Source: Methyloligella sp. (GTDB lineage: Bacteria > Pseudomonadota > Alphaproteobacteria > Rhizobiales > HXMU1428-3). From it: a stretch of DNA of 64,000 bases. Of the stretch, positions 9,064 through 17,248 are shown piece by piece. Under the pieces are notes generated by a model. That model did not search any database and was not told where the DNA came from. It worked only from the letters and a program-made list of their open reading frames with translations. Both the position numbers and the translations under genes were made by a program. Each line of letters starts with the position of its first letter. The stretch's first letter is position 1. The stretch covers positions 1 through 64,000 of the forward strand of contig BQJJ01000013.1 in the NCBI GenBank assembly GCA_021604645.1. Direction: 5' to 3'.

Positions 9064-9786
9064 ATGAAAAGCGAACAAATGTCAGCACCACAAAAATTTA
9101 TGTTCGATAATTCGTTTGATGATAAGACAGAGGTGATTGATCCCTTAGTCGAGCTAAAAGCACGTTTTGAAGAAAAAATAAAAAAAGCGAAAGCTGAAGC
9201 TTTTGCTGAAGGGCGACAAGCTGGCGAAAAAGAAGCCTTGGCAACTATCGAGAACCAAACAAAAGACGCTCTCGAAAAAATTGCCAATCAAGAACAGAAA
9301 ATTCAGGCAAACTTCAGTGAAGAGTTAAAAAAGCTAGAAGAAAAAGCCATCGAATTAGGAATAGCAGCCGGCACAACCCTTGCTGGAGATCTCATTCGAA
9401 AAGAGCCAATGCCGCTTATTGAAACCTTTTTCAAAGAAGCCTTTGAAATTGTACGAGGCGTTCCACAATTAACCGCACGTGTAAACCCAGCTCTTGCCCA
9501 ACAAACAACAGATGCCAGCAAAATCTGGATGAGTGAAAGTGGTTACAGCGGTGAATTGCAAATAATAGAAGATCCAAATTTAAAAGACAGCGATGTAGCA
9601 ATAACATGGAAAGATGGTGGCATTTCTCAAAATGTCGATGAAATTATGCACTCAATTAAATCAGCTTTAGGCAACTTCTTTTCTTCAAAAGAAAACGCAA
9701 ATAGCCATCAGAGCCCCCCATCCTTACCAATCGAACCGGCTGCAACGCCAGATGAAACATTAATTAAAAGTGAGAACTCATTATGA
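9064..9786 (+). CDS. fliH: Flagellar export ATPase regulator FliH
   Basis: Divergent FliH of 240 residues, the peripheral stalk that holds the FliI ATPase at the export gate. Evidence: a charged coiled-coil from about residues 30-105 with AEAFAEGRQAGEKEA, the FliH glycine-repeat signature. A C-terminal domain follows, with LARVNP-like LTARVNPALAQ and the IIEDPNLKDSDVAITWKDGG pattern seen in FliH/SctL. The start codon immediately follows the fliG stop and the end overlaps fliN by four bases (ATGA), implying translational coupling. No fliI is in the window. Confidence 0.85.
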   Translation: MKSEQMSAPQKFMFDNSFDDKTEVIDPLVELKARFEEKIKKAKAEAFAEGRQAGEKEALATIENQTKDALEKIANQEQKIQANFSEELKKLEEKAIELGIAAGTTLAGDLIRKEPMPLIETFFKEAFEIVRGVPQLTARVNPALAQQTTDASKIWMSESGYSGELQIIEDPNLKDSDVAITWKDGGISQNVDEIMHSIKSALGNFFSSKENANSHQSPPSLPIEPAATPDETLIKSENSL

Positions 9787-10133
9787 GTGAAGATCAAGAA
9801 AAAAAAGATGATCTTGAGCTAACAGATTTCTCTGGAAATGCCTCAGATAGTGACGAAAACACAGAAGTTAGCACAGGCCCAAAACAAGTCGAAGACTTGC
9901 AAGCCGTATATGATGTCCCTGTGAAAATCTCCGCTGTTCTTGGTCGTACCAACCTGGAAATTTCAGATCTATTAGATTTGGATGAAGGCGACGTCATTGA
10001 GCTTGATAGAAAAGTCGGTGAGGCAATTGACCTTTACGTAAACAATCGATTGGTCGCCCGTGGGGAAGTTGTTCTTGTTGATGAAAAACTCGGCGTCACC
10101 ATGACTGAAATCATCTCGAATAAAAAAGATTAA
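9783..10133 (+). CDS. fliN: Flagellar motor switch protein FliN
   Basis: C-ring component with a single SpoA (surface presentation of antigens) domain. The domain spans about residues 45-112, with VPVKISAVLGRTNLEISDLL, then GDVIELDRKVGEAIDLYVNN and RGEVVLVDEKLGVTMTEI. The N-terminal 40 residues are acidic and poorly conserved, as usual. Its ATG overlaps the fliH stop codon. The length, 116 residues, is normal. Confidence 0.95.
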   Translation: MSEDQEKKDDLELTDFSGNASDSDENTEVSTGPKQVEDLQAVYDVPVKISAVLGRTNLEISDLLDLDEGDVIELDRKVGEAIDLYVNNRLVARGEVVLVDEKLGVTMTEIISNKKD

Positions 10134-10169
10134 ATTAAAAACAAACCGGCCCCTTAAAGGAGCAACAAC

Positions 10170-11528
10170 ATGCGTCTAACAATCATAGGAAGTCTCAGCG
10201 GTAACCTCAGCACCGCCACCAAAATTGCGATGCAAAGCGGTGCAAAAGTCACTCATGCTCAAACCATTGAGACAGCCCTCAATGAACTTCGAAATGGACA
10301 AGGCGCTGACCTCATAATGATAGAGGATAGCTTTGACATAAGAGAGTTAGTCGAACGTTTAGAGGCCGAACATATTCATATCTCTGTTGTAGCTTGCGGC
10401 AGTGGTGAGAACACAAGAGCAGCAGTCGAGGCCATACAGGCCGGCGCAAAAGAATATATCCCTCTCCCACCAGACCCAGAATTAATCGCAGCAATTTTAA
10501 CCGCTGTTTCTAGAGATCAAAAAGCAATGATCTATAGAGATCCTATTATGACCAAAGTCATTGCCATGGCAGATCAAGTGGCCAACTCAGACGCCAGTAT
10601 CCTAATCACCGGCGAATCTGGCACGGGTAAAGAAGTGATGGCTCGCCATGTTCACGAACAATCCGCAAGAGCCAATAAAATTTTCATTTCAGTAAATTGC
10701 GCTGCTATTCCAGAAAACTTACTAGAATCAGAATTATTCGGCCATGAAAAAGGTGCGTTTACTGGCGCCCTTCATCGCCGCATAGGTAAGTTTGAAGAAG
10801 CCAATGGCGGCACCTTGCTACTGGATGAAATTTCAGAAATGGATGTGCGCTTACAAGCAAAACTATTGCGAGCACTTCAAGAAAGAATAATCGACCGTGT
10901 TGGAGGCAACAAACCCGTTCCCGTCGACATTCGCATCATTGCAACGTCAAACCGTAATTTAGCTGAAGCCGTTCAAGAAGGCACCTTTAGAGAAGACCTT
11001 CTTTATCGCCTCAATGTAGTAAATCTAACCATACCTCCTTTGCGCGAGCGCAAAGAAGATATCATTGCCCTCGCCTCACATTTCGTCGAGAAATATACAC
11101 AAGCAAATGGTTTCGATAGCAAAACGTTAAGCGAAAATGCAATCAACGCACTTCTACAAAACGAGTGGCAAGGTAATGTCCGTGAATTAGAAAACACAAT
11201 CCACCGTGCTGTGCTCTTGTCAAACGGGTCCGAAATCAACCCAGACGTCATTCGCCCACCTGAAGCCTTAACCAATTTAGCAAATGAACCAGCCGCAGCC
11301 GCAGCAGCTACTGCCGAAGCAGTTCAACAAAATCTTGTGGGAATGACAGTTGCAGAGGTTGAGCGAGATTTAATCTTGAATACACTGGACCATTGTATCG
11401 GCAACAGAACACACGCAGCGAATATTCTTGGGATCTCTATTAGAACCCTGAGAAACAAACTTAAACAATATGGTGATGAAGGCCTTGAAATTCCTCAACC
11501 CAACGAAACCCGCACGATTGCAACATAA
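10170..11528 (+). CDS. flbD: Sigma-54-dependent flagellar transcription regulator FlbD
   Basis: Enhancer-binding protein of 452 residues. An N-terminal receiver-like domain (1-115) leads into an AAA+ sigma-54 activation domain. Walker A is GESGTGKE (148-155), the sigma-54-contacting loop is GAFTGA (195-200) and Walker B is LLLDE (216-220). The C-terminal Fis-type helix-turn-helix includes RTHAANILGISIRTLRNKL. The receiver lacks the usual acidic pair near its start and the conserved lysine (GAKEYIPLP instead of a KPF-type motif), so classical phosphorylation is doubtful. Caulobacter FlbD is likewise atypical and works with FliX. A strong AGGAG precedes the ATG. It lies 36 bases after fliN and probably activates the sigma-54 promoter at 2856. 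Confidence 0.92.
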   Translation: MRLTIIGSLSGNLSTATKIAMQSGAKVTHAQTIETALNELRNGQGADLIMIEDSFDIRELVERLEAEHIHISVVACGSGENTRAAVEAIQAGAKEYIPLPPDPELIAAILTAVSRDQKAMIYRDPIMTKVIAMADQVANSDASILITGESGTGKEVMARHVHEQSARANKIFISVNCAAIPENLLESELFGHEKGAFTGALHRRIGKFEEANGGTLLLDEISEMDVRLQAKLLRALQERIIDRVGGNKPVPVDIRIIATSNRNLAEAVQEGTFREDLLYRLNVVNLTIPPLRERKEDIIALASHFVEKYTQANGFDSKTLSENAINALLQNEWQGNVRELENTIHRAVLLSNGSEINPDVIRPPEALTNLANEPAAAAAATAEAVQQNLVGMTVAEVERDLILNTLDHCIGNRTHAANILGISIRTLRNKLKQYGDEGLEIPQPNETRTIAT

Positions 11529-11590
11529 AACGCAGAATTAGAGCATTCAGCTCAAGATAGTAAAAGTAACCAAAGAACAAAATTGACAAC

Positions 11591-11835
11591 CCGAAGAAGG
11601 AGCATTGCCCATCTTTGGGCAATGGGACATGACGCCAGGGGCGTCCGGTGCACAAGATCAACCCGAACAAAGCCTAGCAAGTACGGATAAGCTGATCGTC
11701 AAAAACACCGCCCATCGGAGGGCCCGCTGCTTCGCAGCGGAATAGCCATGAGAGAAAATAGCGCGGTTGCTTGTGGGCAACCTGAAGCGCCACTAAATAG
11801 CACGGTTGCATAGTGGGCAATCTGAAGCGCCACTA
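11591..11835 (+). repeat. Repeat island 1: mosaic of palindromic units between flbD and flhA
   Basis: Reading plus: a unit with GAAGAAGGAGC, then hairpin ATTGCCC/GGGCAAT near 11604-11624. Next comes hairpin GACGCC-agg-GGCGTC near 11631-11645. Then follows a type B unit (11712-11758) with TCGGAGG, perfect hairpin CCGCTGC-ttc-GCAGCGG (11724-11740) and AATAGCCATGAGAGAAAA. Last are two type A units: 11761-11795 (GGTTGC..GCAACC) and 11800-11835 (GGTTGC..GCAATC), both ending TGAAGCGCCACTA. The last copy ends 23 bases before the flhA ATG, so it would lie in its leader if flhA is transcribed from flbD. Confidence 0.8.
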
Positions 11836-11858
11836 AAGAGAGAAAGCATAATTAAGCT

Positions 11859-13958
11859 ATGAGCGAAACAACGGTAATGAGCAGAATGAAGGGGCATGGC
11901 GACATCGGCCTGGCCCTTGGCATCATTGCTATTTTGGTGATGCTCATTTTACCTATGCCTTCTTTTATGTTGGATATGGCGCTAGCTATTTCAATTACAT
12001 TTTCAGTCCTCATATTGATGACAGCTCTTTTTATTCATACACCTCTAGAGTTTTCCTCATTCCCAACAATTCTCCTGATTGCCACAATGATGCGGTTGGC
12101 ACTTAATCTTGCCTCTACGCGGCTTATATTAAGCCATGGTCATGAAGGGACAGATGCAGCCGGTCATGTGATTGAAGCCTTTGGTAATTTTGTCATGCAA
12201 GGCAATTTTATTATCGGTATTATTGTCTTTTCTATTCTAGTCCTTGTGAACTTTATCGTGATCACCAAAGGTTCTGGCCGGATTGCCGAGGTAGCCGCAC
12301 GCTTCACATTGGATGCCATGCCAGGTAAACAAATGGCAATTGACGCAGACCTTTCAGCAGGCCTCATCGACGAAAATCAAGCAAAAGAACGACGTCAGCG
12401 CTTAGAAAGTGAAAGTTCTTTCTTTGGTGCTATGGACGGTGCTTCCAAATTTGTGCGAGGAGACGCTGTAGCTGGACTGCTAATCACAGTGATTAACATC
12501 GTTGGCGGCATCATCATCGGTGTTGGGCAAAATGGATTGTCTTTCGGCGATGCCGCACAAACATATACGCTTCTCACCATTGGTGATGGCCTTGTCAGTC
12601 AAGTACCAGCCTTGATTGTATCAACAGCAGCAGGTCTTCTTGTCTCTAAGGCTGGTGTCGATGGCGCAGCAAACGTCGCCCTTTCAGAACAGCTTTCAGG
12701 CTATCCTAAAGCTTTAGCCATGTCTTCTGGTGTCATGTTCTTTATGTCAACTCTGCCAGGCATCCCACTCATGCCGTTTCTAACACTAGCTGCTGGTGCA
12801 GGCATGTTAGCATGGCAATCCAGTGGGGCATTGAAGAAAAAGAAAGAAGAAGTCGCCCGAATGGCTGCTGTTCAACAAATGGAAGCTGCAGCTCCACCAG
12901 CTGAAGAACCCATAGCAAACGTCCTAAAAATTGATAGTTTACGCCTGGAGCTTGGCTATTCTCTCATACCTATGATCAAGGATGGTGCAGCAGACGGTGA
13001 CAAACTAACAGAACAAATCAAAGCCCTTCGCAGACAATTAGCGGCTGACATGGGCTTTGTTATGCCATCTGTACGTATCCTTGATGATGTACATCTAGGA
13101 CCTAATAATTATATTATCAAAGTAAAAGAGGTCGCTTCTGGCGACGGAGAAATTTATCCTGGTCAATATCTTGTTATGGATCCAGCCGGTCGTGATATCC
13201 AGATTTCAGGCATCGATACAATTGAGCCAACATTTGGCCTTCCTGCCAAATGGATTACTCAAGAAAACCGCGATGATGCTCAAATCAAAGGTTATACAGT
13301 GGTTGATCCTGTCACAGTGATATCAACACATCTAACTGAAGTATTGAAAAACAACATGGCCGATCTTCTTTCTTACACGGAAGTCAATGGCTTGCTTGAT
13401 AATCTAGATGAAAATCAGAAACGTTTGATGGAAGATATTGTACCAGCACAAATCAATATCACCGGTATTCAACGGATCCTACAAAACCTACTCAAAGAGC
13501 GCGTATCTATTCGTGACCTACCCGCAATCCTTGAAGGAATTGCAGAAGCTACAGCGTTCACATCAAATGGTCAAGCCATCACAGAACATGTGAGATCACG
13601 CCTGGCACGACAAATTTCATCGTCACATATCAATCATGATGGAACTTTATCCATCATTTCTCTCCATCCTCAATGGGAGCAAGAGTTTGCTGAAACCATC
13701 ATCGGCGATGGGGATGACCGTCAACTCGCAATGGCACCAAGTAAACTGCAAGACTTCATCCGCAACGTTGCAGCCGCTTTTGAAGAAGCCTCAGCCAATG
13801 GTGATTACGCAGTACTATTAACAAGCCCAGCAGCGAGACCTTTTGTGCGCTCAATTGTCGAACGCTTCCGCCCACAAACCGTTGTCTTGAGCCAAAATGA
13901 AATCCATCCAACCGCCAAGATAAGAACAGCCGCTTTGGTAGCTTCAATCGATACCTAA
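11859..13958 (+). CDS. flhA: Flagellar type III export gate protein FlhA
   Basis: Integral membrane component of the flagellar export gate; its cytoplasmic ring docks export substrates and chaperones. Residues 1-320 or so contain about eight membrane segments. The FHIPEP-family signature region GRIAEVAARFTLDAMPGKQMAID is followed by DADLSAGLIDENQAKERR, and the cytoplasmic domain begins near residue 340. The length, 699 residues, is normal. The Shine-Dalgarno sequence is weak. Two type A palindromic repeats end just upstream, so its leader RNA may be structured. Confidence 0.97.
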   Translation: MSETTVMSRMKGHGDIGLALGIIAILVMLILPMPSFMLDMALAISITFSVLILMTALFIHTPLEFSSFPTILLIATMMRLALNLASTRLILSHGHEGTDAAGHVIEAFGNFVMQGNFIIGIIVFSILVLVNFIVITKGSGRIAEVAARFTLDAMPGKQMAIDADLSAGLIDENQAKERRQRLESESSFFGAMDGASKFVRGDAVAGLLITVINIVGGIIIGVGQNGLSFGDAAQTYTLLTIGDGLVSQVPALIVSTAAGLLVSKAGVDGAANVALSEQLSGYPKALAMSSGVMFFMSTLPGIPLMPFLTLAAGAGMLAWQSSGALKKKKEEVARMAAVQQMEAAAPPAEEPIANVLKIDSLRLELGYSLIPMIKDGAADGDKLTEQIKALRRQLAADMGFVMPSVRILDDVHLGPNNYIIKVKEVASGDGEIYPGQYLVMDPAGRDIQISGIDTIEPTFGLPAKWITQENRDDAQIKGYTVVDPVTVISTHLTEVLKNNMADLLSYTEVNGLLDNLDENQKRLMEDIVPAQINITGIQRILQNLLKERVSIRDLPAILEGIAEATAFTSNGQAITEHVRSRLARQISSSHINHDGTLSIISLHPQWEQEFAETIIGDGDDRQLAMAPSKLQDFIRNVAAAFEEASANGDYAVLLTSPAARPFVRSIVERFRPQTVVLSQNEIHPTAKIRTAALVASIDT

Positions 13959-14062
13959 AAGACAAAAGATTTAAAAACTTTATATTTTTAGTTTAAATAG
14001 CTAATATAACATTCAGTAATATACTGTGGTTAATTCAAGTACTTAAGAACTGGTCAGTCATC

Positions 14063-14872
14063 GTGTCCGCATATCTAAGATTGTTAAGTTCAAAAAGAAA
14101 TCAAAAGTTGGTTCACAAAAAACTACATAAGCTTACCAAAGAAACAAGTAAATCACTTATCGACTATCTCTTTCCTCCTGTTTGCCTAAACTGTCTAACC
14201 CCATTAGAGGTGCCTCACAAAGTCTGTCCAGACTGTTGGCAAAACATAGAGTTTCTAGTCGCCCCATTATGCGAAATTAAAGGCACACCATTTCCCTTTG
14301 ATTTAGAGCCGGGCACCATCTCAGCAGCCGCTATAAAAAATCCTCCTGAATATGATAAAGCAAGAGGAGTTGCCGCATACGAAGGCACAATGAAAGACCT
14401 AATACACAAATTAAAATATAATGACCGTCATGAACTCTTGAATTTATTAATAACTTGGATGAAGTTTTCCGGGAAAGAACTGATCCAACAAAGTGATCTA
14501 ATCGTACCCATACCATTATATAAATCACGCCTTTGGGAAAGACGCTTTAATCAATCAGCCCTACTGGCTAAACGATTAAGTGAGCAAACAAAAACACCTT
14601 ATGACTGCTCTATATTCCACCGCAAAAAGAAAACCCGCTCCCAGGTCGGCCTCACCTCTAAGGAGAGATACCAAAATCTCAAAAATGCTTTTATTATAGA
14701 AGAAACAAAAAGAAACAAGTTAGAGGGCAAATCAATACTTGTAATAGATGATGTAATCACAACCGGGGCAACTATAAATTCCGCGGCGATTGCCTTAAAA
14801 AAGTCAGGGGCACGCTCTGTAAATATCTTAAGTCTCGCCATTGTGACAGATAGTCACAATAAATTTATGTGA
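14063..14872 (+). CDS. comF: ComF family phosphoribosyltransferase-like protein
   Basis: About 269 residues. An N-terminal double zinc-binding motif (CLNCLTP...CPDCW, near residues 39-60) is followed by a phosphoribosyltransferase fold ending in the PRPP-binding loop VIDDVITTGATI (about 227-238). ComF proteins are linked to DNA uptake in naturally competent bacteria, but homologues occur widely where the role is unknown. The start is GTG at 14063. No other competence gene is nearby, so the biological role here is open. Confidence 0.85.
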   Translation: MSAYLRLLSSKRNQKLVHKKLHKLTKETSKSLIDYLFPPVCLNCLTPLEVPHKVCPDCWQNIEFLVAPLCEIKGTPFPFDLEPGTISAAAIKNPPEYDKARGVAAYEGTMKDLIHKLKYNDRHELLNLLITWMKFSGKELIQQSDLIVPIPLYKSRLWERRFNQSALLAKRLSEQTKTPYDCSIFHRKKKTRSQVGLTSKERYQNLKNAFIIEETKRNKLEGKSILVIDDVITTGATINSAAIALKKSGARSVNILSLAIVTDSHNKFM

Positions 14873-15301
14873 TAAATAAAAGAAGCATGCTAATCATTTT
14901 CTTATTACTTAAATTAAGTTTAAAAAAATTATATCTATTAAAATCAGCAACCTAAGTTCAAATAAACGCTAATATTAACGAATTAGAGTCTTATTAGAGA
15001 CTACAAGTAGCTATTGAAAATATTTTTTCATCATCTATTTAAAAAATTGAGAAGTTAGGCTTGCAAAGCTTTATTCATATTAATATAAAAACAAGCATTA
15101 TAAAATAGATATTAACAATACAATTTGCTAATATGTAATATAAATCAGACCGGTTATATTTTATATATTTAAAAAATACTAAAAAATACTGATATTAAAA
15201 ATTTAATTTTTTTATTACTTACAAAAAACAATTTATGGCCCACTTATAAAGGGCGACAAAAGCCAAAAATATAATTGGCGATTTAAAGGAGTTACCAAAA
15301 A
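14873..15301. other. Very AT-rich region upstream of mucR
   Basis: No gene is seen. The sequence is markedly more AT-rich than its surroundings, with many short A and T runs. MucR/Ros proteins bind AT-rich DNA and often repress their own gene, so this could be an autoregulatory target, although no exact operator can be named. A strong AGGAG ribosome site ends the region. Confidence 0.4.
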
Positions 15302-15709
15302 ATGGATCAAGAAAAAAATGATGTTGCAGTCGTAGAATTAACGGCCGATATCGTCGCTGCATATGTCAGCAACAACTCAGTTGTCGCAACAGATGTCCCT
15401 TCCTTGATTGCTGACGTATTTGATGCGCTAAGTAAAGCTGCTCGCGTTAGCCCAGGAAGCACTCTTGAAGATTTAAAACCAGCAGTACCAGTGAAGAAAT
15501 CAATCACACCAGATTTTCTTGTATGCCTAGAAGATGGCAAAAAATTTAAATCATTAAAGCGCCACTTAAGAACACACTACAATCTCTCTCCAGAAGAATA
15601 TCGTGAAAAATGGAGTCTTCCTCACGATTATCCAATGGTTGCCCCAAATTACGCTGCAGCACGTTCACGTCTTGCTAAAAAAATGGGACTTGGCCAAAGA
15701 GCCATGTAA
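15302..15709 (+). CDS. mucR: MucR/Ros family zinc-finger transcription regulator
   Basis: A 135-residue global regulator of the alphaproteobacterial Ros/MucR family. The N-terminal part, with [18 protein letters not shown], mediates oligomerisation. The C-terminal zinc finger is [19 protein letters not shown] (about residues 77-95), followed by the family signature [10 protein letters not shown] and [14 protein letters not shown]. Family members control exopolysaccharide, motility and cell-cycle genes by binding AT-rich DNA. It is monocistronic: a strong terminator follows, and AGGAG lies ten bases before the ATG. Confidence 0.95.
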   Translation: MDQEKNDVAVVELTADIVAAYVSNNSVVATDVPSLIADVFDALSKAARVSPGSTLEDLKPAVPVKKSITPDFLVCLEDGKKFKSLKRHLRTHYNLSPEEYREKWSLPHDYPMVAPNYAAARSRLAKKMGLGQRAM

Positions 15710-15769
15710 TTTAATATGTGATCAAATCAGTGATCAAACCCTCAAAATTACCTCAGTAATTGAGATCAA

Positions 15770-15801
15770 AACCTCACTAATCAAATTAGTGAGGTTTTTT
15801 T
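15770..15801 (+). terminator. Rho-independent terminator after mucR
   Basis: A perfect 12-bp stem, AACCTCACTAAT (15770-15781) and ATTAGTGAGGTT (15785-15796), has a three-base loop and is followed directly by a T run. Confidence 0.93.
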
Positions 15802-15873
15802 ATAAAAAAGTTTTGAATCTTATCAGTCACTTAAATCTCAAAAGCTCCTAAAAGAGAACGTTTGTTCTCTTTT

Positions 15874-15888
15874 GTTCTTTACATGTTC
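15874..15888 (+). promoter_or_regulatory. LexA (SOS) box 1 upstream of the imuA-like gene
   Basis: GTTC (15874-15877), seven bases, GTTC (15885-15888) is exactly the alphaproteobacterial LexA box GTTC-N7-GTTC. Just upstream, GAGAAC-gttt-GTTCTC (15854-15869) adds further half sites. Confidence 0.75.
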
Positions 15889-15910
15889 TCATTTTAAGCG
15901 TAAAAAATAA

Positions 15911-15925
15911 GAACATTAAGAGAAC
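15911..15925 (-). promoter_or_regulatory. LexA (SOS) box 2 upstream of the imuA-like gene
   Basis: GAAC (15911-15914), seven bases, GAAC (15922-15925) is the same LexA box on the minus strand. It ends 16 bases before the start codon. Two boxes on opposite strands in 52 bases make SOS control likely. Confidence 0.75.
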
Positions 15926-15941
15926 TTAGGAGTCGGACAAC

Positions 15942-16829
15942 ATGAGAAAAGAAGCTGAAATTCTATCACATCAACTAGCACCAAACACAGTACTCTCGTT
16001 GCTAGATGAAACATCCGCTCCTTTAGCTACCCACATAACAATTCCTACTGGAGCTTCAATAAGCTCGTCTATGACAGATAATTCAACATCCAATGAATTC
16101 ACAAGATCTCTTAAATCATTAGAACTATCAATTAGCCCCACATCATCCACACACTCATCTAATCAAAAAGAAACTGAGTTAAATTTCGGAACGCCTCAAA
16201 TAGATTTGTCTCTCCCTCAAGGCACTCTTTCTAAAGATGGCATCCATGAATTTAATCCAAAACACTTTAGAGATCAGGATCTAGCATTTAAAACCGCATT
16301 AACAGTAGCAGCTCGTGAAATTAGCTCTTCAGAAACAAAACCTATCTTTTGCTTTTTAACTGAAGATCAAACCAATCTCATAAAGTGGCTCTCTAGCAGA
16401 GAAATTGTGAAATTAGGTCTTTCAAAAGAAAACTTAATCGTAATCACGGCCAAACATACTGATGATTTGTTATGGGCGATGGAGGAAACCCTCCATTCAG
16501 TAGATGCAGTAGCACTCGTCGCTCACTTTACCCTATTAAGCAACATCTCGGCACAAAGATTATCATTTGCCTCTCAATCCAAAAAAACACCTTGCCTGCT
16601 TATTTGTAATCATAAAATAGATGGACCAAATCACACTACATCTAAATGGACTGTCTGGGCTGAAACGGAAGAAGAAAACTTTCAGAGTGATAAAATTGGT
16701 CTCTCTTTAAGTCAGATCAAAAATGAAAAACAAAATGCTAACTGGATCATCAAATGGCAAGCTGAAAAAGGAAGGTTTACCACAGCGCCAAAAGAAACAT
16801 TAGCTCCTGAAAGCACAAAAATACATTAG
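15942..16829 (+). CDS. ImuA-like (RecA/SulA-related) SOS protein
   Basis: A 295-residue protein resembling ImuA, a RecA-fold accessory factor of the ImuA-ImuB-DnaE2 mutagenic repair complex. Matching features are the entry motif IDLSLPQGTLSKDGIHEFNP (about residues 86-105), the strand KPIFCFLTEDQ, then GLSKENLIVITAKHTDDLLWAMEE, which matches the ImuA pattern 'L(I/V)xVxAxxxxdxLWAmEEaL'. A further match is VDAVALVAHFTLLSNISAQRLSFAS. No Walker A is seen, as in other ImuA proteins. The first 85 residues are Ser/Thr-rich and unlike ImuA. A strong AGGAG and two LexA boxes precede it. imuB and dnaE2 normally follow but do not here. The ImuA assignment is moderately sure; the function alone is uncertain. 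Confidence 0.65.
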   Translation: MRKEAEILSHQLAPNTVLSLLDETSAPLATHITIPTGASISSSMTDNSTSNEFTRSLKSLELSISPTSSTHSSNQKETELNFGTPQIDLSLPQGTLSKDGIHEFNPKHFRDQDLAFKTALTVAAREISSSETKPIFCFLTEDQTNLIKWLSSREIVKLGLSKENLIVITAKHTDDLLWAMEETLHSVDAVALVAHFTLLSNISAQRLSFASQSKKTPCLLICNHKIDGPNHTTSKWTVWAETEEENFQSDKIGLSLSQIKNEKQNANWIIKWQAEKGRFTTAPKETLAPESTKIH

Positions 16830-17030
16830 ATACATTCAGCTTTAACCAGTTACATCCCCTCTTTCCGACTTTGTTTCCCCCAATCTGAGGACAATGCCCC
16901 TGCTAGGAAAGGGGGGATGTTTTTTGCTTTTTTTACTTTTTAAGGGCCAATACCTTGAAATTCATAAGGTTTATCCTATATATGTATCAAGGACATGGGT
17001 GGGTACCTTGAAACTTCCCCTCCCTAATTA
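16830..17030. other. imuA-nad intergenic region with weak terminator-like hairpin
   Basis: No gene is seen. ATGCCCCT...AAGGGGGGAT near 16892-16919 forms an imperfect hairpin followed by TTTTTT and may end the imuA-like transcript. Confidence 0.4.
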
Positions 17031-17059
17031 TTGACAAAGTTAAATTCTTTAACTTATAA
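17031..17059 (+). promoter_or_regulatory. Sigma-70-type promoter for nadABC
   Basis: TTGACA (17031-17036), a 17-base spacer and TTATAA (17054-17059) form a near-consensus promoter. The spacer and -10 overlap a perfect palindrome AAGTTAAA-ttc-TTTAACTT, a possible operator. A small hairpin CCGGCT-taa-AGCCGG (17083-17097) lies downstream in the leader. Confidence 0.65.
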
Positions 17060-17112
17060 AGTAAAAATAGCTTTTGAAAAAACCGGCTTAAAGCCGGATA
17101 TTTTAACAACAG

Positions 17113-17137
17113 ACTTATACTCATAATGAGCATAAGT
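17113..17137 (+). promoter_or_regulatory. Long palindromic operator upstream of nadABC
   Basis: A 25-base palindrome has arms ACTTAT-n-CTCAT (17113-17124) and ATGAG-n-ATAAGT (17126-17137) around a single centre base. Only one position per arm is unpaired. It lies between the promoter and nadA. A repressor of NAD synthesis such as the alphaproteobacterial NadQ is a plausible ligand, but I cannot confirm its motif from memory. Confidence 0.6.
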
Positions 17138-17248
17138 TAGATAGATCGCTTAATAAAAGGTGGATTGACCATCTAAAAAAACATAACTGATGTTGGTAAA
17201 ACCAGCCTCTAAATGTTTTTTCTAAAAGTGATAGAAAAGAGGTTCGTT

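Noticed and set aside
11761-11835. Tandem repeats considered as a CRISPR array
   Set aside because: Only two adjacent copies, no regular spacers, copies differ within stems, and no cas gene in the window.
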